A stretch of 9,112 bases of DNA from Oscillospiraceae bacterium (lineage in GTDB: Bacteria > Bacillota > Clostridia > Oscillospirales > Ruminococcaceae). How positions within the stretch are numbered: position 1 is the stretch's first letter; each line of letters opens with the position of its first letter. Made by a program: the position numbers and the translations under genes. Under the pieces are notes generated by a model. That model saw only the letters and a program-made list of their open reading frames with translations, had not been told where the DNA came from and made no database searches. The stretch spans positions 611-9,722 of the forward strand of contig DXNX01000083.1 of the NCBI GenBank assembly GCA_019413245.1. Direction: 5' to 3'. Shown one piece after another: positions 1 to 6,142 of this stretch.

Positions 1-1909
1 GGGAACTGCTGCCGGAAATTTTGGTGTCGTCCTCCGGGTCCAGGTCATTCTCCCGGGCCATGGCGCCGGTGATGCCGCCGGCGTTGATGTCGGCGTTCAC
101 GCTGCCCTCGTTGCGGCAGTTGAACACCTTGCCCTCGGTGTCGGTATCGGTGTCGCTGTCCGAAACATCCTGGAACAGGTCGGCGTTGGTGTCGGGTTCG
201 GCGGCTCCCAGCAGGATGTTGCCGATGACGTTCAGCTGGTCGGTGATGGCCTGAATGTCCTGGATGAGAGCCTGGGTGTGGTCGCCGGTGTCGGTGTTCA
301 GGCTGCCCACGCCGTCGGCCAGAGAGGCCAGACTGCCGTTCAGGCTGTTGCGGGCGGCGGTGATCTGGTCGCGGCCGGTCACATCCAGACTGGGCACCGT
401 CAGGGTCAGCTGGCCGTCCACCGTCAGGGAACCTTCGTGCTGAAGTTCCCCGTCCAGGACCGGGGCACCATGAACAGCGGCGCTGCGGTCGGCCGGTTCG
501 GCGGGAGCCTCCGGCTCTGCGGGGGCTTCCGGGACCTCCGCGGGAACTTCCGTGGTATCCGGGGAGGGGGTCGGGGATTCATCGGGCGAAGGTACCTCAC
601 TGGGCTGGGGTTCCGGCGACACTTCCGGCGCGGGTGTGGGCGTCGGTTCCTCCGAAGGCGTCGGCGTCGCATCCGGCGCTTCGGTGGGGGCCGGGGTCGG
701 GCTGCTGCCGATGCCCAGGGACGTATCGCCGTTGGTGGTGCTGTTGCCGGTCAGCTTGGTCAGGTCGGTGAGGGTGATCTCCTGGGTGCCGATGCTGATG
801 CCGTTGGCCAGCTGGTCCAGAAGATTGCTGACCGCTGTGCGGGCGGTGTCTACCTGGCTTTGCAGCTGACTCAGCCGTCCGGTCAGCTCGCTGGAGGAAG
901 CCGACGCATCCTGGGTGGCCTTGTTCATCAGCCCCTGCAGGGTGTTCAGCTCACCTTGCAGCTGCTGCAGGGTATCGGCGCTGTACTGCAAAATGCTGGA
1001 AGGCTCCATCTGGCCCACGATGCCGCCGCCTTCCTTGCGGGCATGGACGGTGCCGTAGTTCACACAGCCTTCGATGTAGCCGGTCTGGCTGCCCGCAATG
1101 CCACCCACGTTGTAGCCGATGTGGTCGTATCCCACATCGCCACGGTTCACGCAGGCCCGGATGACCCCGGCGGAACTGCCGGCCACACCGCCGATGTCGG
1201 TGATGTCGGCGGCGCGCTCGGTCTTGAGCAGGTCCTCCACGGTCAGGTCTTCCAGGTCCACCTCGTTCTGGCTCACGGTGGTGTTCACAGCGGCCAGGTT
1301 GGTGCAGCCGGTCACCACGCCGTCGTTGCGGCCGGTCATGCCGCCGATGAAGTGGTCGCCGTACACGCTGCCGCTGACTGTGCATCCGCTGATGACGCCG
1401 TCGGCGGTGTTGACGCCGGCGATGCCGCCCACCTGAGTGGTGCCGGACACGGTGCCGTCAAACCGGCAGTTCTCGATGGTGCCGGCGTTCTCTCCGGCAA
1501 AGCCGCCCACCTCGGCCCGGGACCCGCCCGGCTGGACTGTGCCCTGCAGGGTGGTGGCCCGCACGGTAGCGTCGGTCTGGATGTAGCGGAACAGGCCCTG
1601 TACGCTGCCGTCGACGGTCAGGGTCAGGCCGCTGATGGTGTGGTTCTGGCCGTCCCACAGGCCGCCGAAGCTGGGAATGCCGCCGAAATCCGTGCCGCTC
1701 AGGTCAATATCGGCATCCAGATAGACGGTCTTGTCCCGGCTCCAGCTGTCCAGACGGCAGTCCGCAGCCAGCTGGAGCAGGTCGTCGGCATTGGCCAGGT
1801 GGATGATGCCGGGCTCTTCTTCGCCCAGGGCACCCACCGGCACGCAACAGACCAGCAGGGCGGCGCTCAGCAGGGAACAGAGTCCACGTTTCACTGTCTT
1901 GGTCATCAT
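1..1909 (-). CDS. Secreted GLUG-repeat protein, 3' end outside window
   Basis: At least 636 codons are open to the window edge with no stop, so the protein is partial at its C-terminus. Residues 1-29 form a signal peptide (KTVKR, then a hydrophobic run ending VPVGALG); I see no good lipobox. Residues about 134-300 carry six GLUG-like beta repeats (pattern VGGIAG..N.G.I..C...G.V). Residues about 305-370 are a Gln/Leu/Ser-rich probable coiled coil. Residues about 402-475 are a Pro/Glu/Thr/Ala linker (PTPAPTEAP type). Residues 485-590 hold a second helical/Ser-Asp-rich part, and a GLUG-like repeat returns at about 594-617. The start overlaps the exporter stop as ATGA, with GGGGAGGAAG just upstream; the second ATG at 1906 is equally plausible and better spaced (7 nt). 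Family knowledge: GLUG repeats occur in bacterial surface and adhesin-like proteins. Inference: an extracytoplasmic partner or cargo of the coupled exporter. Its exact role is unknown. Confidence 0.88.
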   Translation of the reverse strand, partial: MMTKTVKRGLCSLLSAALLVCCVPVGALGEEEPGIIHLANADDLLQLAADCRLDSWSRDKTVYLDADIDLSGTDFGGIPSFGGLWDGQNHTISGLTLTVDGSVQGLFRYIQTDATVRATTLQGTVQPGGSRAEVGGFAGENAGTIENCRFDGTVSGTTQVGGIAGVNTADGVISGCTVSGSVYGDHFIGGMTGRNDGVVTGCTNLAAVNTTVSQNEVDLEDLTVEDLLKTERAADITDIGGVAGSSAGVIRACVNRGDVGYDHIGYNVGGIAGSQTGYIEGCVNYGTVHARKEGGGIVGQMEPSSILQYSADTLQQLQGELNTLQGLMNKATQDASASSSELTGRLSQLQSQVDTARTAVSNLLDQLANGISIGTQEITLTDLTKLTGNSTTNGDTSLGIGSSPTPAPTEAPDATPTPSEEPTPTPAPEVSPEPQPSEVPSPDESPTPSPDTTEVPAEVPEAPAEPEAPAEPADRSAAVHGAPVLDGELQHEGSLTVDGQLTLTVPSLDVTGRDQITAARNSLNGSLASLADGVGSLNTDTGDHTQALIQDIQAITDQLNVIGNILLGAAEPDTNADLFQDVSDSDTDTDTEGKVFNCRNEGSVNADINAGGITGAMARENDLDPEDDTKISGSSS

Positions 1910-4416
1910 ACTTCCTCCCCTTCGGTATAATTCTGGGCCCAGACCTCGGCGTCGGCCACTGCCTGGGGCAGGTAGTAGTCCGGCTCGGCAGGCTCGATGG
2001 TGGTGCCGGAAGTCACCGAGGCTTTCAGGGTACCGTTCAGGGTGCCCTTGATCTCGGCGTCAATGACACCGTTCACATACCCGCGCACCCGGCCGCTTAC
2101 CCGCATGCTGCCGCTGGCGGAGCGGTTGATGCGGGACAGGTCGATGGGGGCTTTCATGGCAAAGCTGGTGCGCTCCACGATGGAATCGCCCACCAGCAGA
2201 ATCTGGGGCAGGACCGCCAGCACCAGCACAATGGAGATCACGGTGCCGCGGCCCAGGCAGGTGCCGATGGCCGCAATGACCGGATTGGTGGTCATTGCGC
2301 CGATCAGCACACCGGACACGGCCAGAATGGTGCCGGAGGTGAAGATGGTGGGGAACGCCTCGTTCAGGGCGGCAATCATGGCCTGCTGGATGGGCATTTC
2401 TTTTTTCAGGTCGGAGTAATGGCTGGAGATAACGATGGCATAGTCGATGTTGGCGCCCATCTGGATGGCATTGACGATGAGGTAGCCCAGGAAATACAAC
2501 GGCTGATCGGCCAGGGTGGGTACGGCAAAGTTCATCCAGATACTGCCCTGAATGACTAGGATCAGCAGGATGGGCAGGCCCACCGACTTGAAGGTGAACA
2601 GCAGGATTAGCACCACGAACAGGGCCGAAAGGATGCTGATGAGCATGTTGTCCTGGATGAAGGAACTGGACAGGTCCTTCACGTTGGTGGAGTTGCCCAC
2701 TACATAGTAGTCGCCGCTGTAATACTGGCCGATGATGCTGTGCATGGTGTCCAGGAAAGCCATGGTCTCATCGCTTTCTTCCGGCAGATTCAGGTATACC
2801 ACCATCCGGCTGTACTTGTCGCTCTGCAGCTGGACCTGGGCCCAGTTCAGCTGGTCGAACAGGTCGTCCAGTGTGTCCTGCATGTCCCCCTCCAGGGTGA
2901 TGTTGCCCTCTTTCATCTCGTTCTGCAGGAACATGAACATGTCAAACAGCGGTACCTTGTAATCTCCGATGCCGTTCAGTACGCTGCCGTACTGGTTCTG
3001 GTCCACGGCATAGGCCACATACAGTGCCTCCGCCGCCTCGTAGTCGATGCCCGCAATCTCCGAAAGCTGACGCGGGGTCACGGCGTCGGCCAGCATGTAG
3101 CCGTCCTGGGCCTCGGTGTTGGCCAGCCCCTGGGCGGACTTCACCTCCGGGCAATCCTCCAGCTGCTGCAGGATCTGCCGCTCGGCGTCATAGTTGCCCT
3201 TGGGCACAATAACAGCCACCATGTTGTTGTTGCCAAAGGTGTTCTTGATCTTCTGGTGGGCAATCTGGCTCTCGCTCTGCTTGGCCGTCACCAGGTCGGT
3301 GAAGCTGTAACAGTAGGGGCACTGGTTGGCCAGTACGGCGGCAATGACCACCACCACCGCAAATATCGGTGGAATGATGAAGCGGGTGGCCACGTCGAAC
3401 TTGCCCAAAAAGGTGATGTGGGGAATGAGCTTGCGGTGGCGGGTGGCGTCGATTTTCTTGCTGAAGACCATCAGCAGCCCGGGCATGAGGGTGAACACCG
3501 ACAACAGGCTGAACAGAATGGCCTTGATGAGGACGGTGGCCATGTCCCGCCCGATGCCGAAGTGCATGAAGGCCAGAGCGCCCAGACCGGAAATGGTGGT
3601 CAGGGAGGAGGAGCTGATCTCCGGGATGGCCTTGGACAAGGCGGCAATGCAGGCTTCCCGGGTGTCCTTGGTTTCGTGTTCGTCGGAAAAGCGGTGGCAC
3701 AGGATGATGGCATAGTCGATGGCCAGCGCCAGCTGCAGGATCACCGTGACTGAGTTGGAAATGAAGGAGATGGTCCCGCACAGGAAGTTGGTGCCCATGT
3801 TCAGGATGGCGGCGGCGCCGAAGGTCAGGATCAGCACCGGCACCTCGGCGTAGGAGCGTGAGGTCAGGGTCAGCACCACCACGATGATGACCGCGGCAAT
3901 GACCAGAATGACCCCCATCTCGCTGGCCAGGTCGGCGGACATATCCTGCCCCACCTCGGTGTCCACATAGGCATCGTACCCGGACAGTGCCTCGTCGATG
4001 CCGTCCAGGGCCTGCAGGCTGATGTCGTCGGTGGCGGTGCCGTCAAAGGTCACCGAGTACAGGGCCGAAGCCTGCTTGTAATGGTCGGCGGTGTCGTCAA
4101 ACTCCACGCCGTACACCCCGTCCACATTCTCGATGGTGTGGGCCAGGTCCTGGGCGGTGGCGTAATCCACATTGGAGACCATCACCCGCGCGGTGCCGAA
4201 GGTGGTGAAGTTGTCGTTCATGACGGTGAGCCCCTGGCGGGTCTCGGTGTCGGCGGGCAGGTAGGTGGTGATGTCGTTCTCCACCTTGACCCAGCCCGAC
4301 GCCACGATGCTGAAGATCAGCGCCAGCGCATACAGCAGGAAAAACAGGTTGCGCTTATCCACAATAAAGGTCGCGATCTTTTCCAGCCCGCCGGTTTTCG
4401 GCTTCTTTTCTTCCAT
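1906..4416 (-). CDS. MMPL/RND superfamily exporter, 12 TM
   Basis: This 836-aa protein has the duplicated RND layout. TM1 is at about 24-42, followed by an extracytoplasmic domain to about 165. A TM bundle spans about 167-318 and a TM lies at 346-363. A second large outer domain spans about 365-585, and a second bundle 588-742. Each half carries an Asp-Tyr pair in its central helix, LALAIDYA (D234/Y235) and GANIDYA (D658/Y659), matching the proton-relay DY pairs known in mycobacterial MmpL proteins. This supports proton-driven export of a lipid, glycolipid, peptide or drug; the substrate cannot be read from sequence. The C-terminal tail (about 765-804) is unusual, with short Gly-Val/Ile beta-like units rather than a plain end. 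GGGAGGA lies 11 nt before the ATG. A promoter with a perfect TTGACA lies about 80 nt further upstream. The stop overlaps the secreted GLUG-repeat gene, implying translational coupling. No adaptor or outer-membrane channel gene is present, as expected for a monoderm. Confidence 0.93.
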   Translation of the reverse strand: MEEKKPKTGGLEKIATFIVDKRNLFFLLYALALIFSIVASGWVKVENDITTYLPADTETRQGLTVMNDNFTTFGTARVMVSNVDYATAQDLAHTIENVDGVYGVEFDDTADHYKQASALYSVTFDGTATDDISLQALDGIDEALSGYDAYVDTEVGQDMSADLASEMGVILVIAAVIIVVVLTLTSRSYAEVPVLILTFGAAAILNMGTNFLCGTISFISNSVTVILQLALAIDYAIILCHRFSDEHETKDTREACIAALSKAIPEISSSSLTTISGLGALAFMHFGIGRDMATVLIKAILFSLLSVFTLMPGLLMVFSKKIDATRHRKLIPHITFLGKFDVATRFIIPPIFAVVVVIAAVLANQCPYCYSFTDLVTAKQSESQIAHQKIKNTFGNNNMVAVIVPKGNYDAERQILQQLEDCPEVKSAQGLANTEAQDGYMLADAVTPRQLSEIAGIDYEAAEALYVAYAVDQNQYGSVLNGIGDYKVPLFDMFMFLQNEMKEGNITLEGDMQDTLDDLFDQLNWAQVQLQSDKYSRMVVYLNLPEESDETMAFLDTMHSIIGQYYSGDYYVVGNSTNVKDLSSSFIQDNMLISILSALFVVLILLFTFKSVGLPILLILVIQGSIWMNFAVPTLADQPLYFLGYLIVNAIQMGANIDYAIVISSHYSDLKKEMPIQQAMIAALNEAFPTIFTSGTILAVSGVLIGAMTTNPVIAAIGTCLGRGTVISIVLVLAVLPQILLVGDSIVERTSFAMKAPIDLSRINRSASGSMRVSGRVRGYVNGVIDAEIKGTLNGTLKASVTSGTTIEPAEPDYYLPQAVADAEVWAQNYTEGEEV

Positions 4417-4426
4417 GGCAGAAAAA

Positions 4427-4433
4427 TCCTCCC
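4427..4433 (-). promoter_or_regulatory. Ribosome binding site of exporter gene
   Basis: GGGAGGA reads on the minus strand, 11 nt from the GGAGG core to the ATG at 4416. The spacing is slightly long, but no other start codon nearby is better placed. Confidence 0.65.
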
Positions 4434-4503
4434 GGTTTCAAGTTAAAAAACAGCCCGAATCTTCCGGACCGTCCTACTATCTTAATACGGGCAGAGGACA
4501 AAA

Positions 4504-4531
4504 ACCATATACAATATTGAACATCTGTCAA
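4504..4531 (-). promoter_or_regulatory. Sigma-A-type promoter of exporter operon
   Basis: On the minus strand a perfect -35 TTGACA (4526-4531) is followed after 16 nt by TATGGT (4504-4509), a 4/6 match to the -10. Transcription would start near 4497, giving a leader of about 80 nt before the exporter ATG. The AT-rich spacer and its position in the only gap upstream of the operon support the call. No start site has been measured. Confidence 0.6.
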
Positions 4532-4650
4532 AAAAATGAAACGGAAAGGCTGAAATTTTTACCGCCCGGTTCGGCTTGTCAAGAGCCAAAATCACCAAAA
4601 GAAAGACGCAAAATTTGCTGTCCACGCATGGTGCACACATCAAACCGGCA

Positions 4651-4659
4651 TGGTATAAT
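4651..4659 (+). promoter_or_regulatory. Extended -10 promoter of fucO
   Basis: TGGTATAAT contains a consensus -10 TATAAT (4654-4659) with the extended TGn element. No good -35 sits 16-18 nt upstream (GTGCAC at 17 nt), which is typical of extended -10 promoters. The predicted start near 4666 gives a leader of about 100 nt. A weak -35 may mean an activator or alternative control, but no operator was identified. Confidence 0.65.
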
Positions 4660-4675
4660 AAAACCATAAATGCCC

Positions 4676-4692
4676 CTGCCGGTTTCCGGCAG
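4676..4692 (+). other. Leader hairpin 1 of fucO mRNA
   Basis: CTGCCGG, loop TTT, CCGGCAG: a perfect 7-bp inverted repeat starting about 10 nt after the predicted transcription start. It is not followed by a T-run, so it is not a terminator. It could protect the 5' end of the mRNA or be a small operator palindrome just downstream of the promoter. Confidence 0.5.
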
Positions 4693-4707
4693 AAGCCTTT
4701 GTCAGCG

Positions 4708-4729
4708 GCAGCGGCCACCCCCTCGCTGC
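4708..4729 (+). other. Leader hairpin 2 of fucO mRNA
   Basis: GCAGCG (4708-4713) pairs with CGCTGC (4724-4729) across a 10-nt loop. It lies between hairpin 1 and the ribosome site and does not cover the ribosome site. Function is unknown. Confidence 0.35.
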
Positions 4730-4749
4730 AAGAATACAAATCAAGAAAA

Positions 4750-4757
4750 AAGGAGAG
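4750..4757 (+). promoter_or_regulatory. Ribosome binding site that fixes the fucO start
   Basis: AAGGAGAG lies 9 nt (from its GGAG core) before the ATG at 4765. It selects this start over an in-frame ATG at 4576, which lies upstream of the promoter and would add residues absent from the family. Confidence 0.85.
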
Positions 4758-4764
4758 ATTTCCC

Positions 4765-5913
4765 ATGGTTTCCCGCATTGTTCTGAATACCATTTCCTAC
4801 CACGGCCACGGCGCCATCGAAAACATTGTCCCCGAGCTGACTTCCCGCGGCTACAAGAAGGCTTTCGTCTGCTCTGACCCCGACCTGATCAAGTTCGGCG
4901 TCACCAAGAAGGTCACCGACCTGCTGGATGCGGCCGGTTTCGCCTACTCCGTGTACAGCGAGATCAAGCCCAACCCCACCATCCAGAACGTGCAGGACGG
5001 CGTGGAAGCCTTCAAGAAGGCGGAAGCCGACTGCATCGTGACCATCGGCGGCGGCTCTTCCATGGACACTGCCAAGGCCATCGGCATCATCATCAACAAC
5101 CCCGAATTCGCCGATGTGCGCAGCCTGGAAGGCGTGGCTCCCACCAAGAAGCACGCTGTGTTCACCATTGCCGTGCCCACCACCGCCGGCACCGCGGCCG
5201 AAGTCACCATCAACTACGTCATCACCGACGTGGAGAAGAAGCGCAAGTTCGTCTGCGTGGATACCAACGACATTCCCGAAGTGGCCGTGGTCGACCCCGA
5301 TATGATGTCCTCCATGCCCAAGGGCCTGACCGCCGCCACCGGTATGGATGCCCTGACCCATGCCATTGAAGGCTACATCACCAAGGGTCACTGCACCATC
5401 TCCGATATGTTCCATCTGGAAGCCATCCGCCTGATCTCCGAGAACCTGCGCGGCGCCGTGCAGAACACCCCGGAAGGTCGCGAGGGCATGGCCCTGGGCC
5501 AGTACATTGCCGGCATGGGCTTCTCCAACGTGGGGCTGGGCGTGGTCCACAGCATGGCCCACGGCCTGTCCGCCCTGTATGATACTCCCCACGGTGTGGC
5601 CTGCGCCATCCTGCTGCCGGTGGGCCTGGAATACAACAAGAGCGTGGCCGGTGAGCGCTATCGCGCCGTGGGCAAGGCCATGGGCGTGGAAGGCATCGAC
5701 GCCATGAGCGATGCCGAGGCCGCCGACGCCACCATCGCCGCCGTCAAGCAGCTTTCTGCCGACGTGGGCATTCCTGCCAACCTGCACGGCATCCTGAAGG
5801 AAGAGGACATCCCCTTCCTGTCCGAATCTGCTTTTGCCGACGCCTGCTGCCCGGGCAACCCCCGCGACACCAGCGTGGAGGAGATCGCCGAGCTGTACAA
5901 GAGCCAGCTGTAA
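4765..5913 (+). CDS. fucO: Lactaldehyde reductase, iron-dependent alcohol dehydrogenase
   Basis: This 382-aa protein has the normal length for the family and aligns end to end, from memory, with E. coli FucO. Near-identical blocks include NNPEFADVRSLEG, PTTAGTAAEVTINYVITD, DALTHAIEGYIT and MGFSNVGLG. FucO reduces L-lactaldehyde to 1,2-propanediol with NADH in the cytoplasm during anaerobic fucose or rhamnose breakdown. The N-terminal domain holds the nucleotide site, with GGGSSMD at about 95-101 and D38 in the place of FucO Asp39, which favours NAD over NADP. The metal ligands are all present: D195, H199, H262 and H276 (FucO D196, H200, H263, H277), with the conserved H266. It is transcribed alone from its own promoter and ends at a strong hairpin. 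No fuc or rha catabolic gene is in the window, so other short aldehydes (glycolaldehyde, methylglyoxal products) remain possible substrates. Confidence 0.93.
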   Translation: MVSRIVLNTISYHGHGAIENIVPELTSRGYKKAFVCSDPDLIKFGVTKKVTDLLDAAGFAYSVYSEIKPNPTIQNVQDGVEAFKKAEADCIVTIGGGSSMDTAKAIGIIINNPEFADVRSLEGVAPTKKHAVFTIAVPTTAGTAAEVTINYVITDVEKKRKFVCVDTNDIPEVAVVDPDMMSSMPKGLTAATGMDALTHAIEGYITKGHCTISDMFHLEAIRLISENLRGAVQNTPEGREGMALGQYIAGMGFSNVGLGVVHSMAHGLSALYDTPHGVACAILLPVGLEYNKSVAGERYRAVGKAMGVEGIDAMSDAEAADATIAAVKQLSADVGIPANLHGILKEEDIPFLSESAFADACCPGNPRDTSVEEIAELYKSQL

Positions 5914-5933
5914 TCCTTCTTTCCCCATACAAA

Positions 5934-5969
5934 CAAGAGGGCACGGTCCGAAAGGACCGTGCCCTCTTG
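5934..5969. terminator. Bidirectional terminator between fucO and mgtA operon
   Basis: A perfect 16-bp stem (CAAGAGGGCACGGTCC and its complement) closes a GAAA tetraloop. Downstream on the plus strand the tail is T-rich (CTTTGTTGCTCTTATTTTTT). On the minus strand the hairpin comes 11 nt after the stop of the small membrane-protein gene and is followed by TTTGT, a weaker tail. It lies 20 nt after the fucO stop, so it fits both converging transcripts, more strongly for fucO. Confidence 0.85.
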
Positions 5970-5980
5970 CTTTGTTGCTC

Positions 5981-6127
5981 TTATTTTTTCGGCTCCATAC
6001 CCCAGAACAGGAGATTCATGGCGATCACCACGGCCGCTACCGCTGCCAGGGCCACCCAGAACCCCATATTCAGGCCGAACAGCTCGGTGGTGCCGAACAG
6101 CCGGAGCCACAGTTCCGTCCATTTCAT
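5981..6127 (-). CDS. 48-aa single-TM protein encoded with MgtA
   Basis: The start is set by AAGGAGG with 8-nt spacing, and the gene begins only 15 nt after the mgtA stop. The ribosome site itself abuts that stop codon, so the two are almost surely one operon. The product begins MKWTELWLRLFGTTELFG, a Trp/Leu-rich probably amphipathic segment. One hydrophobic helix follows (about residues 21-43, MGFWVALAAVAAVVIAMNLL), then a short basic tail (MEPKK). It ends 11 nt before the shared terminator. Small membrane proteins bound to P-type ATPases are well known (KdpF with KdpB, MgtS and MgtR with enterobacterial MgtA/MgtB, sarcolipin with SERCA). By analogy only, this one may stabilise, regulate or complete the Mg2+ pump. 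I do not recognise sequence similarity to MgtS or MgtR. Confidence 0.82.
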   Translation of the reverse strand: MKWTELWLRLFGTTELFGLNMGFWVALAAVAAVVIAMNLLFWGMEPKK

Positions 6128-6135
6128 GGGAATGT

Positions 6136-6142
6136 CCTCCTT
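6136..6142 (-). promoter_or_regulatory. Ribosome binding site of the 48-aa protein
   Basis: AAGGAGG on the minus strand lies directly after the mgtA TAA and 8 nt before the ATG at 6127. This strong, well-spaced site is the main evidence that the small ORF is translated. Confidence 0.85.

Larger units (their letters stand above)
4417..4764. other. Divergent intergenic region
   Basis: This 348-bp stretch between the exporter operon (leftward) and fucO (rightward) is clearly more AT-rich than the genes around it. It holds one promoter per direction, both ribosome sites and a few short hairpins. I see no convincing ORF: reading frames that cross it lack ribosome sites or precede the fucO promoter. 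I found no good catabolite-response (cre) or Rex-type palindrome. Confidence 0.8.

Noticed and set aside
278..1930. 550-aa plus-strand ORF opposite the GLUG-repeat gene
   Set aside because: It has a low-complexity Gly/Arg/Ala/His composition, no ribosome site and no domain. The opposite strand encodes a signal peptide and clear repeats with a coupled start.
2740..3753. 337-aa plus-strand ORF opposite the exporter
   Set aside because: Its composition is biased to His/Gly/Val/Gln and it has no recognisable domain; it is a shadow of the exporter gene.
4538..4552. Catabolite-response element (cre)
   Set aside because: TGAAACGG resembles the left half only; the central CG and the right half do not fit the consensus.
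4576..4764. N-terminal extension of fucO from an ATG at 4576
   Set aside because: The added residues have no family counterpart, the ATG lies upstream of the extended -10 promoter, and a strong ribosome site precedes the ATG at 4765.
4741..5928. 395-aa minus-strand ORF opposite fucO
   Set aside because: It is a His/Gly/Ala-rich antisense shadow produced by GC-rich codons; fucO is unambiguous on the plus strand.
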